From Treponema maltophilum ATCC 51939 (GTDB lineage Bacteria; Spirochaetota; Spirochaetia; Treponematales; Treponemataceae), in NCBI RefSeq assembly GCF_000413055.1, contig NZ_KE332518.1:993583-1057582 (forward strand): a stretch of 64,000 nucleotides of DNA, written 5' to 3'. The position numbers were made by a program, and so were the translations under genes. Position 1 is the stretch's first letter, and the number at the start of each line of letters is the position of its first letter. Of the stretch, positions 56,604-64,000 are shown piece by piece. Under the pieces are notes generated by a model. The model searched no databases and was not told the origin of the DNA. It worked only from the letters and a program-made list of their open reading frames with translations.

Positions 56604-58053
56604 GTTCCCGTATCGCGTTTTTTACTTCACCGGCTAAATAAAAGGAACCGGCGCACAGAAGCGTTTTGTTTTCTTTTGCGGCACAATCGATCGCTTGCCG
56701 TATTGCGCGGCCGAAGTCTTTGTCCGCATGTAGGACGGAAGGGGCGGCGGTTGCGTTTTCAAAGCATGCCGAAAACGCGCGCACGGTTTTTTCGTAATCG
56801 GAGCGTTTGGCGCTTCCCGGAACGGTAAGCGCAATGCGGCTGAAAGAGCAGGGCGAATCTTTTATGATGCGCGCCATCGATTCGACGTCTTTATCGGCTG
56901 CGCAGGCAAAGAGCAAGTGGCATCGTGCGCCGAAATGCGCATAAAATGTTTCCAGCGTTCCTTTCATACTGTTTGCCGTGTGGCAGCCGTCAATGACGAT
57001 CGTCAGAGCGCCGTTTTGCACGGGAAGGCGTACCGTTTCGAAGCGCGCGGGTAAAAAGGCTTTTTCCAAGCCCTGTTCGATTATTCTTTCATCGATATCG
57101 GGAAGAGCAAGCTTTACGGCCGCCGCCGCTGTCGCCGCGTTTTCCGCTTGAAATTTTCCCTGCAGTTTAAGGCGCGCTGTGAGCGGCCGCGAAAACGACA
57201 GGCGCCGCCCGTAGGCTTTTTCGAATTGCCGAAGTTTTTCGGCGCTGAACAAAATTTCCGCGGCCGAATCGAAATTGCTTCCGACATCACCGCAGCCCGG
57301 GGGAGTGCCGCTAAGGTTGCCGCTTTTATAGTTTATATTCGCGGCATCGCCGATACATAAAATCGGAGCCTGCATTTCGCGCGCTTTATGTTCAAATACG
57401 TTTTTTACTTCGTTTTTTTGCGGCGCAATGCATACGGGAATTCCCTGTTTTATAATGCCCGCCTTTTCGCCCGCAATAGCTTGCAGCGTTGTTCCCAAAT
57501 ATTCGGTGTGTTCCAATTCAATTTGCGTTATCGCGCATACACAAGGCAGCAGAACGTTCGTTGCGTCGAGCCGTCCGCCCAAGCCCGTTTCAAAGACAAC
57601 CCATTCCATGCCGCAGCTGCGGAAACAAAAAAAAGCGAAAAGCGTCATCAGTTCAAACCATGTCGGCTTTGTTTTTTCATCGCCGGCTTCTGTAATAAAA
57701 AACTCGGCTGCGGGAATAAAAGCGTTCACGGCCTTTTCGTATTCCGTTTCCGGCAAAAAAGAAAAAGGGCTGCTTACGCGTTCGCGGATATCGGCGACAT
57801 GGGGCGACAGGTATAAACCCGTTTTAAAACCCGCTTCTTCCAAAACGGAAGCGCAAAAAACCGATACTGAACCCTTGCCCTTGGAGCCGGCAACGTGAAT
57901 CGATTTATACGCGTTTTGCGGATTTCCGAATCGTTCGCACAAATACCGCATTGTATCGAGGCGGAAAAAATCCTTTTCGGGATTTTTTTCAAAGTTCCGG
58001 TATTGTTCGAGCCACTGCTCGAAGCGCTGCATCGCCGATTTTCTAATAACCAT
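56587..58053 (-). CDS. folC: Folylpolyglutamate synthase / dihydrofolate synthase
   Basis: FolC adds glutamates to folates. The 488-residue protein has the P-loop IHVAGSKGKGSVSVFCASVLEEAGFKTGLYLSPH, FETGLGGRLDATN, ELEHTEYLGTT, AGEKAGIIK and a C-terminal Mur-ligase-like domain (LLFACAADKDVESM). The ATG at 58053 has no Shine-Dalgarno and lies 25 bases after tRNA-Val on the same strand. A TATAAT directly after the tRNA (58077-58072) could drive it, or it may be co-transcribed with the tRNA. A later ATG at 58032 is possible. Confidence 0.93.
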   Translation of the reverse strand: MVIRKSAMQRFEQWLEQYRNFEKNPEKDFFRLDTMRYLCERFGNPQNAYKSIHVAGSKGKGSVSVFCASVLEEAGFKTGLYLSPHVADIRERVSSPFSFLPETEYEKAVNAFIPAAEFFITEAGDEKTKPTWFELMTLFAFFCFRSCGMEWVVFETGLGGRLDATNVLLPCVCAITQIELEHTEYLGTTLQAIAGEKAGIIKQGIPVCIAPQKNEVKNVFEHKAREMQAPILCIGDAANINYKSGNLSGTPPGCGDVGSNFDSAAEILFSAEKLRQFEKAYGRRLSFSRPLTARLKLQGKFQAENAATAAAAVKLALPDIDERIIEQGLEKAFLPARFETVRLPVQNGALTIVIDGCHTANSMKGTLETFYAHFGARCHLLFACAADKDVESMARIIKDSPCSFSRIALTVPGSAKRSDYEKTVRAFSACFENATAAPSVLHADKDFGRAIRQAIDCAAKENKTLLCAGSFYLAGEVKNAIRELNPAM

Positions 58054-58071
58054 GAAGACAACTGATTAACA

Positions 58072-58077
58072 ATTATA
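58072..58077 (-). promoter_or_regulatory. TATAAT box between tRNA-Val and folC
   Basis: A perfect -10 hexamer begins 2 bases after the tRNA 3' end. The matching -35 would fall in the tRNA T-arm (GGTTCG, 17-base spacer), which is weak. Confidence 0.35.
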
Positions 58078-58078
58078 T

Positions 58079-58152
58079 TGGGCGCTGACGGGATCGAACC
58101 GCCGACATTTTGGGTGTAAACCAAACGCTCGTACCAGCTGAGCTAAGCGCCC
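58079..58152 (-). tRNA. tRNA-Val (anticodon TAC)
   Basis: The minus strand folds as a 74-base cloverleaf. The acceptor arm is GGGCGCT/AGCGCCC and the D-arm GCTC...GAGC. The anticodon stem is TTTGG/CCAAA with loop TTTACAC (anticodon TAC), and the T-loop is GGTTCGATCC. The discriminator is A and no CCA is encoded, so the CCA-adding enzyme is required. Confidence 0.95.
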
Positions 58153-58213
58153 GCAAAGAATGAACGCATCATAGCAGTTTCGCGCATTTCGGTCAAGCGG
58201 GTATATTGAAAAT

Positions 58214-58242
58214 TTGACAAATCGAAAATTCTTATGTACAAT
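58214..58242 (+). promoter_or_regulatory. Promoter of the second sugar ABC importer
   Basis: TTGACA (58214-58219), 17-base spacer, TACAAT (58237-58242): near-consensus sigma-70. The binding-protein ATG is at 58286 with GCGGAGG upstream. Confidence 0.75.
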
Positions 58243-58285
58243 TTATAAAACTTTAATTATTTGTTGTTGCATGCGGAGGTCGGTT

Positions 58286-59578
58286 ATGAAAAAAATCTGT
58301 TTAATGTTATTTATAATTATCGGAGTTTCCGCGCTGCTTTTTGCGAACGGAAGCGGCGAAAAAAGAGCGGCGGAAGGAAGTTCGGGACGTTCACAGTTGG
58401 TTATTTGGGATCAATTTTACCGCCCTGAAGAAAATTCCGTGATGGAAGAAATTATCAGACGGTTTGAAAAAGAAAACCCGGATATTCGAATTGTGCGGGA
58501 AGTAAAAACGCTTGATGATTTAAAACTTGTTTTACAAATGGCGGTTCAATCGGGCACGGGACCGGATATTATGCAGCTCAATCAGGGTGAAGCCGATATG
58601 GGGGCTTTCGTAAAATCGGACCTTATTCTCGATTTAACCGATACGGCCGTTAAAACGGGTTGGGAACAAAGATTGTCAAAATCGAATTTAAGTTCAATGG
58701 GCTACAAAGGCAAATATTACGGCGTATCCGTTACGGGCGAAATAGTCGGCTTTTTTTATAATAAAAATATTTTTAAGAAGTTAAACCTTTCGGTTCCAAA
58801 AACTTTGGAAGATCTTGAAAAGATTTTAGCGGATGTAAAAGCTGCCGGTTATATCCCGATTAATTTCGGTAATTTGGACGGTTGGACGGGAATTCATGAG
58901 TGGTCTGCTTTACAGCATGTTTTAAATTCCCGGGTGCAGCTGGACGGTATGATGAGCGGTAAAAAAGGGAATTTTTGGAATTCCAAAGAAAACATTGCCG
59001 CAGCCGACATTTTGGTTTCATGGGTAAAAAAAGGCTATTTTACGCCGAACTTTTCCGCAATCGGCTACGACGATTCGGCGACCGTTTTTTATCGGGGCAA
59101 TTCCGCGCTCATGCTCACGGGAAACTGGCTCCAGGGCGAAATCAATACGAATGCACCGTTTGAAACCGGCTTTTTTCTGCTGCCGGCTCCCCGCTCCTCA
59201 TCGCAAAACCTGAAAGCGGTCGGCGGGCCCGGAATCCCGTTCGTTATAAATAAAAAAACGAAGCATACCGGTGCTGCGGTTAAATTTTTGGATTTTTTGA
59301 CGCAAAAAACGACGGCTGCCCTTTGGGCGGAAAACGCCATGCTGCCGGCTTTACCGCTCGATGCCGGTTCGGTAAAAAACGCTACGCCCTTATTTAACGA
59401 TATTATTCAGTGCTATAATACCGTAAATAAAATAAACGGCATGGGGTATTTTATCGATTGGATTACGCCGACCTTTTACGATACGTGTTCTTCCGCCGTG
59501 CAAAAACTTATGGCGCTCGAGATTACGCCGGAAACTTTTGTTAAAGAACTTCAAAACGATTACAATAAATTTTATTGA
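58286..59578 (+). CDS. Sugar ABC transporter substrate-binding protein
   Basis: The 430-residue protein has a signal peptide, MKKICLMLFIIIGVSALLFA, cut near LFANG; there is no lipobox cysteine. The mature part is a family 1 solute-binding protein (LVIWDQFYRPEENSVMEEIIRRFEKENPDI, GPDIMQLNQGEADMG, NKNIFKKLNLSVPKTLEDLEK, GGPGIPFVINKKTKH), typical of CUT1 sugar importers. The frame is also open from 58214, but that TTG is the -35 box. Two permease genes follow; no ATPase. The 92-base gap to the first permease contains a weak hairpin. Confidence 0.9.
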   Translation: MKKICLMLFIIIGVSALLFANGSGEKRAAEGSSGRSQLVIWDQFYRPEENSVMEEIIRRFEKENPDIRIVREVKTLDDLKLVLQMAVQSGTGPDIMQLNQGEADMGAFVKSDLILDLTDTAVKTGWEQRLSKSNLSSMGYKGKYYGVSVTGEIVGFFYNKNIFKKLNLSVPKTLEDLEKILADVKAAGYIPINFGNLDGWTGIHEWSALQHVLNSRVQLDGMMSGKKGNFWNSKENIAAADILVSWVKKGYFTPNFSAIGYDDSATVFYRGNSALMLTGNWLQGEINTNAPFETGFFLLPAPRSSSQNLKAVGGPGIPFVINKKTKHTGAAVKFLDFLTQKTTAALWAENAMLPALPLDAGSVKNATPLFNDIIQCYNTVNKINGMGYFIDWITPTFYDTCSSAVQKLMALEITPETFVKELQNDYNKFY

Positions 59579-59670
59579 TAACTGATATACGGAAACTGCG
59601 GTTGAAGGGGCTGTCAAAAAAGCATCCGACTTTTGAAACGGTTTCTTCGACCCGGCACGGGGACTTATGT

Positions 59671-60567
59671 ATGCGAAGATTTGTATCGCGCAGTTTGTTT
59701 GACAATAAACCGAAAGGCTTTTTGTATCTTTTGCCTGCACTTGTAATATATATTTGCTTTTTTATTATACCCGTAACAAAAACGTTTATATCTTCGTTTT
59801 TTACCTTTCCGACAACTTCCGAGCGGACTTTCGTTTGGTTTGCAAATTATGCGGAACTTTTAAAAGATGAGTTGTTTTGGTTGTCGCTGAAAAACAACGG
59901 CATTATGATTTTTTACATGATGGTTGTTCCGGGAATTTTCGGCTTAATTTTGGCAACCGTTTTTGAAATAAGCAATCCGAAAGCGGGTAAACTTTTTGAA
60001 GTTTCATTTTTTATGCCGCAGATTCTGTCTTTGGTTGTTGTCGGTGTTATATGGAAATGGATTTATAATCCCGTATTCGGCATTTTAAATCGGCTTTTGG
60101 TTTTAGCCGGCTTTGACAATTCGGGACAGGCATGGCTGGGAAGTACAAAAACCGCAATACATGCCGTCGGCTTTACGGGAATATGGGTCAACTACGGTTT
60201 CGCGATGGTTATTTTTTTAGCAGGCTATAAGCGGATCCCGAAATCTTTTTTTGAAGCTGCAGCCTTGGACGGAGCCGGTTTTTGGAGAAAGTTTTTTTAT
60301 ATATCTTTGCCTTCTTTACGCGGCGAGATAAGCGTCGTTTTTACCTATCTGTTTATTCAGGCTTTAAAGACCTTCGACCTTATATATGTTATGACTAAAG
60401 GCGGTCCGGGAAACGCAACTTCGGTTATATCTTTATATGTATTCAAAAACGCGTTCCAATACGACCGTTTGGGGTACGCGGCTTCCATTGCCATATATCT
60501 GCTCATTTTTATTACGCTGGGCTCTTTCCTTATCGATAAAGTCATTAAAAAGAGGAGCTATGAATAA
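59671..60567 (+). CDS. Sugar ABC transporter permease (MalF/UgpA type)
   Basis: The 298-residue protein has six helices beginning KGFLYLLPALVIYICFFIIPV. Its EAA loop reads FFEAAALDGAGFWRKFFYISLPSL and KTFDLIYVMTKGGPGNATSVISLYVF follows, a motif of this permease class. ATG 59671 is preceded by GGGG; the frame is open further upstream with no homology. The last 8 bases overlap the next permease. Confidence 0.92.
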   Translation: MRRFVSRSLFDNKPKGFLYLLPALVIYICFFIIPVTKTFISSFFTFPTTSERTFVWFANYAELLKDELFWLSLKNNGIMIFYMMVVPGIFGLILATVFEISNPKAGKLFEVSFFMPQILSLVVVGVIWKWIYNPVFGILNRLLVLAGFDNSGQAWLGSTKTAIHAVGFTGIWVNYGFAMVIFLAGYKRIPKSFFEAAALDGAGFWRKFFYISLPSLRGEISVVFTYLFIQALKTFDLIYVMTKGGPGNATSVISLYVFKNAFQYDRLGYAASIAIYLLIFITLGSFLIDKVIKKRSYE

Positions 60568-61387
60568 AAAGATTTCTTTAAAAATTATTACCTATCTTTT
60601 TTTGACTTTAGTGCTTGTCTTTGCTTTGACGCCTTTAATCTTTACCTGGTTTGTGTCTTTTAAAACAAAGGCGGAACTCGCGCAAAACGTTTTCGGTTTG
60701 CCGCAGGTGTGGCAGTTCGGAAATTTCAACAGAGCGTGGGAGCAGGGGCATTTCGGGACCTATTATAAAAATTCGGTTATAGTCGTAATTCCCGTAGTCG
60801 TTATGTCGATAGTATTATCTTTAATGACTTCTTATGCGTTGGTCTTTTTTTCGCTTAAAAGCAAAAAAATTATTTTAAAGCTTTTTATGTTCGGCCTTGC
60901 CGTTCCCATGGAAGTCGTCATTATTCAGCTGTATTATCATATGCTTTCGCTGCATTTGCTGAATACTCGTACCGGTCTTATTTTGGCGCAAATAGCCCTG
61001 TCCCTTCCTTTCGGCGTATTTTTTATGTCTGCCAATTTGAACGCTTTGCCGCATGCGATATTGGAATCTGCTGAAATTGAAGGTGCCGATACTTGGGTTA
61101 TTTTGTGGAAAATCATCGCGCCTTTAATTATGCCCGCGATAATTGCATGTGCGGTTTTCTTTTTTATTTGGACATGGAACGAATTTTTATTAGCGTTGGT
61201 TTTGATAAGCAAAGAAAATTTAAGAACGCTTCCGGTCGGAATGGCGTACTTTCAGGGCAAATATGTCGGAGACATTCCGCTTATGGCCATGGGCGCCACC
61301 CTTATGACCGTGCCGGTCATCATCATATACGTATTGCTGCAAAAGTATTTTATTTCGGGAATTCTTGCCGGCGCTTTAAAGGAATAA
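60560..61387 (+). CDS. Sugar ABC transporter permease (MalG/UgpE type)
   Basis: The 275-residue protein has six helices (YLFLTLVLVFALTPLIFTWFVSFK first), the EAA loop ILESAEIEGADTWVILWKIIAPLIMPA and the end FISGILAGALKE. GAGGAG precedes ATG 60560. The EAA loop has Ser/Glu variations but keeps Gly. As in the first importer, the energising ATPase must be encoded elsewhere. Confidence 0.92.
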   Translation: MNKKISLKIITYLFLTLVLVFALTPLIFTWFVSFKTKAELAQNVFGLPQVWQFGNFNRAWEQGHFGTYYKNSVIVVIPVVVMSIVLSLMTSYALVFFSLKSKKIILKLFMFGLAVPMEVVIIQLYYHMLSLHLLNTRTGLILAQIALSLPFGVFFMSANLNALPHAILESAEIEGADTWVILWKIIAPLIMPAIIACAVFFFIWTWNEFLLALVLISKENLRTLPVGMAYFQGKYVGDIPLMAMGATLMTVPVIIIYVLLQKYFISGILAGALKE

Positions 61388-61413
61388 AAAAAGCACCGAT
61401 AAAGGAACGGTGC
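61386..61413 (-). terminator. Intrinsic terminator of the flavin reductase gene
   Basis: On the minus strand GCACCG and CGGTGC form a stem with a 9-base loop, followed by seven T. It lies at the 3' end of the permease gene on the other strand; further overlapping inverted repeats (61410-61456) may terminate that operon. Confidence 0.65.
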
Positions 61414-61478
61414 AAAAACTTAAGTGCTTTTTGCCGTTTCCCGATCGGTGCCGAATATTAAACTTTAGTTATAAAGCT

Positions 61479-63362
61479 TTATTTACCTTTGATAAAATTG
61501 GGCAGGGTACCGGTTGCGGCGTATTGGCCGGCGATGTAGCCGTTTGCACAGCAGTCCGCGACGGCGTTGGAACCGAGGCGGTTTGTACCGTGGATACCGC
61601 CGGTAATTTCACCTGCGGCGAATAAGCCGGGAATTACTTCACCGTAAATATCACGCACTTCGGTTTTCGGGGTAATGTTCAAACCGCCCATCGTGTGGTG
61701 AACGGAAGGCCATTGCGGAATCGCGTAATAAGGACCGCTTTCCATGGTCATCATAATACCCTTATCGATTCTTTTGCCGAAGTCGGGATCGGCGCCGTTT
61801 TTAACGTAGCCGTTGTGTTTGGCGATCGTTGCGGCAAGGTTTGTGCCGGGAATCGAAACTTTTTTACCTTCATAGGTGCGCTTGTTGATTTCCGCAGCCA
61901 AAGCTTCAAGCGTATCGGCTTTGAAAATTCTGTCGGCCGCCATGCCGCTTTTAAGCTGTTCGGGGGTAACGAATCCGCCTTTTTTTACGATTTCTTCATT
62001 CATGATGCAGAAGGTCGGGAATCCGCCCGAGTTTTTGGCGGCGTTCGAACATACGTCGCGGCGCTCGCCTTCGTTTACGTAGCGTTCGCCCTTGTAGTCA
62101 ACGTATACGACACCGGAACTGGGGCCCGAAAAGGGAATAACCGCCCATGCGTCCAAAACGCCTCCGTTCGGATTTGCGAACGGATACAGTTGAATGTAAG
62201 ACATGTGCATAATTTCGGCGCCGATTGCCTGAGCTTGCGTAATGCCTTCACCGGTTGCGCCTACATGGTTTGTCGTGGGCAATTCTTTGGTCAGCATGGG
62301 AACATAGCGAGAGCGCATCGGAACGTCGGCACTGAAACCGCCGGTCGCTAAAATAACGCCTTTGGTCGCTTTCATGCTTTTAAAGCCGTCTTTCGTTTCG
62401 ACGCCGATACCGACGACCTTGCCCGAAAGCGGCTTTTCGCGGTAAATCGTTACCATTTTGGTGTTTACCAAAATCGGCACGCCGGCTTTTTCAACCATTT
62501 TCTTTTGAACCTGAACAATGTCGGAGCCCTGTCCGTTGATCGTCGTGTAGGTGCGGTAGCCGTAGTGCCCGCCCGGACGCGTTAAGCTTTTGCGTACTTG
62601 CAAACCGTTATCCAAAAGCATATTCAAATAAAAGGGAGAACCGTACACCATGTTTTTTACCAGCGCTTCATCGCCCATGTAGTCGCCGCCTTTAAGCGTG
62701 TCGGCGATGTGCTTTTCGGCCGTATCGGGCGGCAGGTTCATGTCTTTTTGGAACTGCGCGGCAAGCTTGCTCGTATAAGCGGCGTACACGCCGCCGTTGA
62801 TTTGCGAGTTTCCGCCGACAAAGGGCATTTTTTCGATAAGCACAACGTCTTTTGCACCGTTTGTCTTGGCGCTGTGAGCAGCCGCAAGACCCGCGAAGCC
62901 TCCGCCTACGACGATAATGTCATGGGTTTCGTCCCATTTTGCCGGCGGCGTGCTGCCGTAGTGCTTATCCTGCGCGGCGGAAGCCGTCTTTTTAGCGGTT
63001 TTAAAATCGGCCGGATTTCCGCCGGCTTTTTTAATCGCCGCTTCAACTGCATTTAAAATTCCGTTGCTCGTCATCGTTGCGCCGGAAACGGTGTCTACCG
63101 AAAGGCTTTGCTGTTTGACGATTGCTGCGGGAACGGAACTTATTGCGGCATCGGAAATGCCGGGCGTTTCACTGTGCGATTTTACCGTAACGCTTTCAAT
63201 TTTTGTTTTTGAAAGTTTTACTTCAACGGTCAATCCGTCCCTCATACCTTTTACCGTCTCGGTATAGGTGCCTGCTTTCATATTGCTTCCCTTTGCGAAA
63301 AGCACTGTTGTGATACAGGCAGCTGCAATGAAAAATACAAATAATTTTTTTGCGGTTTGCAT
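61479..63362 (-). CDS. Secreted FMN-binding/FAD-dependent fumarate-reductase-family flavoprotein
   Basis: The 627-residue protein has a signal peptide (MQTAKKLFVFFIAAACITTV, cut near LFAKGS). An FMN-binding domain follows (about 30-108) with the flavinylation motif DTVSGATMTS, in which Thr96 would carry FMN attached by ApbE. Next is a flavocytochrome c-like domain: DIIVVGGGFAGLAAAHSAK, GVILATGGFS, HHTMGGLNI, PGLFAAGEITGGIHGTNRLGSNAVADC. There is no haem domain. Such proteins reduce fumarate, urocanate or related enoates outside the cytoplasm; the substrate loop RPGGHYGYRTY does not let me choose. AGGAGG precedes the ATG. Confidence 0.9.
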   Translation of the reverse strand: MQTAKKLFVFFIAAACITTVLFAKGSNMKAGTYTETVKGMRDGLTVEVKLSKTKIESVTVKSHSETPGISDAAISSVPAAIVKQQSLSVDTVSGATMTSNGILNAVEAAIKKAGGNPADFKTAKKTASAAQDKHYGSTPPAKWDETHDIIVVGGGFAGLAAAHSAKTNGAKDVVLIEKMPFVGGNSQINGGVYAAYTSKLAAQFQKDMNLPPDTAEKHIADTLKGGDYMGDEALVKNMVYGSPFYLNMLLDNGLQVRKSLTRPGGHYGYRTYTTINGQGSDIVQVQKKMVEKAGVPILVNTKMVTIYREKPLSGKVVGIGVETKDGFKSMKATKGVILATGGFSADVPMRSRYVPMLTKELPTTNHVGATGEGITQAQAIGAEIMHMSYIQLYPFANPNGGVLDAWAVIPFSGPSSGVVYVDYKGERYVNEGERRDVCSNAAKNSGGFPTFCIMNEEIVKKGGFVTPEQLKSGMAADRIFKADTLEALAAEINKRTYEGKKVSIPGTNLAATIAKHNGYVKNGADPDFGKRIDKGIMMTMESGPYYAIPQWPSVHHTMGGLNITPKTEVRDIYGEVIPGLFAAGEITGGIHGTNRLGSNAVADCCANGYIAGQYAATGTLPNFIKGK

Positions 63363-63423
63363 TTTTCCTCCTAGAATAAATAAAATATAAGGTTATCTAT
63401 AAAACAATTAGAAACCATAATAA

Positions 63424-63452
63424 AAGGTATCAGAACTTTTTTGTTTTGTCAA
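63424..63452 (-). promoter_or_regulatory. Promoter of the flavin reductase gene
   Basis: TTGACA (63452-63447), 17-base spacer, TACCTT (63429-63424), giving a leader of about 55 bases. The -35 box overlaps the stop codon of the helicase gene. Confidence 0.5.
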
Positions 63453-64000
63453 ATGAACTTACTTTTGATTTTTGCGAACATGGCGGCGGCCGCTTCGCCG
63501 CTTAATTCCTGCGGCGCCTCGTGGTATTCGACGAGGTTTTGCGGAATTTCGTCCAAAAAGGGCGAGGGAGCGCATTCGACAACCGTTTGCATTTTGCGCC
63601 GCCTTCCGCACGACGAAATAAACAGTTTGTCCCGCGCGCGCGTAATCGCGACGTAGAACAGGCGCCTTTCTTCTTCGATCCCGCCTTCGCCGTCTTCGAG
63701 GCTGCGCGCATGCGGTATAAGGCCGTCTTCGCAGCCGGCGATAAACACAACGGGAAATTCCAAACCTTTGGAAGCGTGAATCGTCATCAGGTTGACTTTG
63801 CCCAAAAGCGAATCCTCTTCCATGTCGTCGCGCGACAAAAGGGTAATGCGGTTCAGCCACGCATACAAGCCCGAATCGGTTGTGTCGGGGTTGTTTTCCC
63901 ACGTTTCTATGGAATCGATAAGATATTCTATATTCAAAAATTTGTAGCGCGCGGCTTTTTCGTTTTTCGGATATTCGCTTACCAAATAGCTCCAATAATC
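63449..64000 (-). CDS. UvrD/PcrA-type DNA helicase, C-terminal part, cut by window edge
   Basis: The frame enters at position 64000 (DYWSYLVSEYPK) and runs to a stop at 63449 (183 residues seen). It contains helicase motif V, VNLMTIHASKGLEFPVVFIAG, and motif VI, EERRLFYVAITRARDKLFIS, of superfamily 1A helicases. The tail after motif VI is about 50 residues and lacks an obvious RNA-polymerase-binding Tudor domain, so Rep, PcrA or UvrD cannot be told apart. It acts in repair or replication. Confidence 0.9.
   Translation of the reverse strand, partial: DYWSYLVSEYPKNEKAARYKFLNIEYLIDSIETWENNPDTTDSGLYAWLNRITLLSRDDMEEDSLLGKVNLMTIHASKGLEFPVVFIAGCEDGLIPHARSLEDGEGGIEEERRLFYVAITRARDKLFISSCGRRRKMQTVVECAPSPFLDEIPQNLVEYHEAPQELSGEAAAAMFAKIKSKFI

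Noticed and set aside
62221-62240. Third copy of the conserved-loop element (ATTGCCTGAGC)
   Set aside because: Only the last 11 bases match; it is inside the flavin reductase coding sequence and has no matching stem.

Overview
The window looks like a chromosomal segment of a Treponema-like spirochaete. The base composition is close to half GC by eye. Pointers are a spirochaete-style RNA polymerase omega, rod genes for periplasmic flagella, a PilZ protein, surface lipoproteins with Treponema/BspA-type leucine-rich repeats, signal peptides ending in LFANG or LFAKG, and a low-GC-spirochaete style of small overlapping operons. The species call is inference.

Layout. 1-3001 (minus): an alpha-galactosidase and a downstream GPH-family sugar transporter cut by the window edge. 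3111-11312 (plus): housekeeping genes rpoZ, miaA, a tiny mS38/COX24-like protein, dxs, folP, cdaA, cdaR, acpS, a DUF2225 protein and truA. 11384-14778 (minus): udg, priA and a DtxR-type regulator. 14850-20681 (minus): an AraC regulator and a sugar ABC importer (two permeases, lipoprotein binding protein, no ATPase) ending in a PHP phosphoesterase. Divergent from the AraC gene is a large DUF5054 protein (21046-23136).

23240-31968 (plus) is the most unusual block: a ROK regulator, an ion-transporter-superfamily permease, a HyuA-like ATPase without HyuB, a TIM-barrel-like protein, a DUF4127 protein, an FAD oxidoreductase and a small HExxH protein, with tight or overlapping joints. It reads as one catabolic operon whose substrate I cannot name. 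Then come yajC-secD-secF, a TetR regulator, flgF-flgG and a rod-binding protein, an XRE regulator, valS and a small ppGpp-hydrolase-like HD protein.

42586-47516: the CCA-adding enzyme gene, two leucine-rich lipoprotein genes, and a truncated second copy of the first third of the cca gene. A 525-bp direct repeat flanks the lipoproteins, which suggests integration or tandem duplication. 47579-58152: thiN, a CPBP protease, PilZ, a HEAT-type periplasmic protein, a short ComEC, rsmA, yggS, a membrane protein, two pseudouridine synthases, folC and tRNA-Val. 58214-61387: a second sugar ABC importer without ATPase. 61479-63362: a secreted FMN/FAD reductase. 63449 to the end: the C-terminus of a UvrD-type helicase.

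Cross-cutting observations. At least five genes (udg, the AraC gene, the DUF5054 gene, the XRE gene, cca) have a sigma-70-like -10 box 7-11 bases before an ATG and no Shine-Dalgarno sequence, so their mRNAs look leaderless or nearly so. Two intergenic hairpins share a 33-base loop but have different, self-complementary stems. Related hairpin leaders precede two sugar-transport genes, and the ROK operon mRNA would begin exactly at the first base of a perfect 15-bp stem-loop. All statements come from reading the sequence; no search was run.
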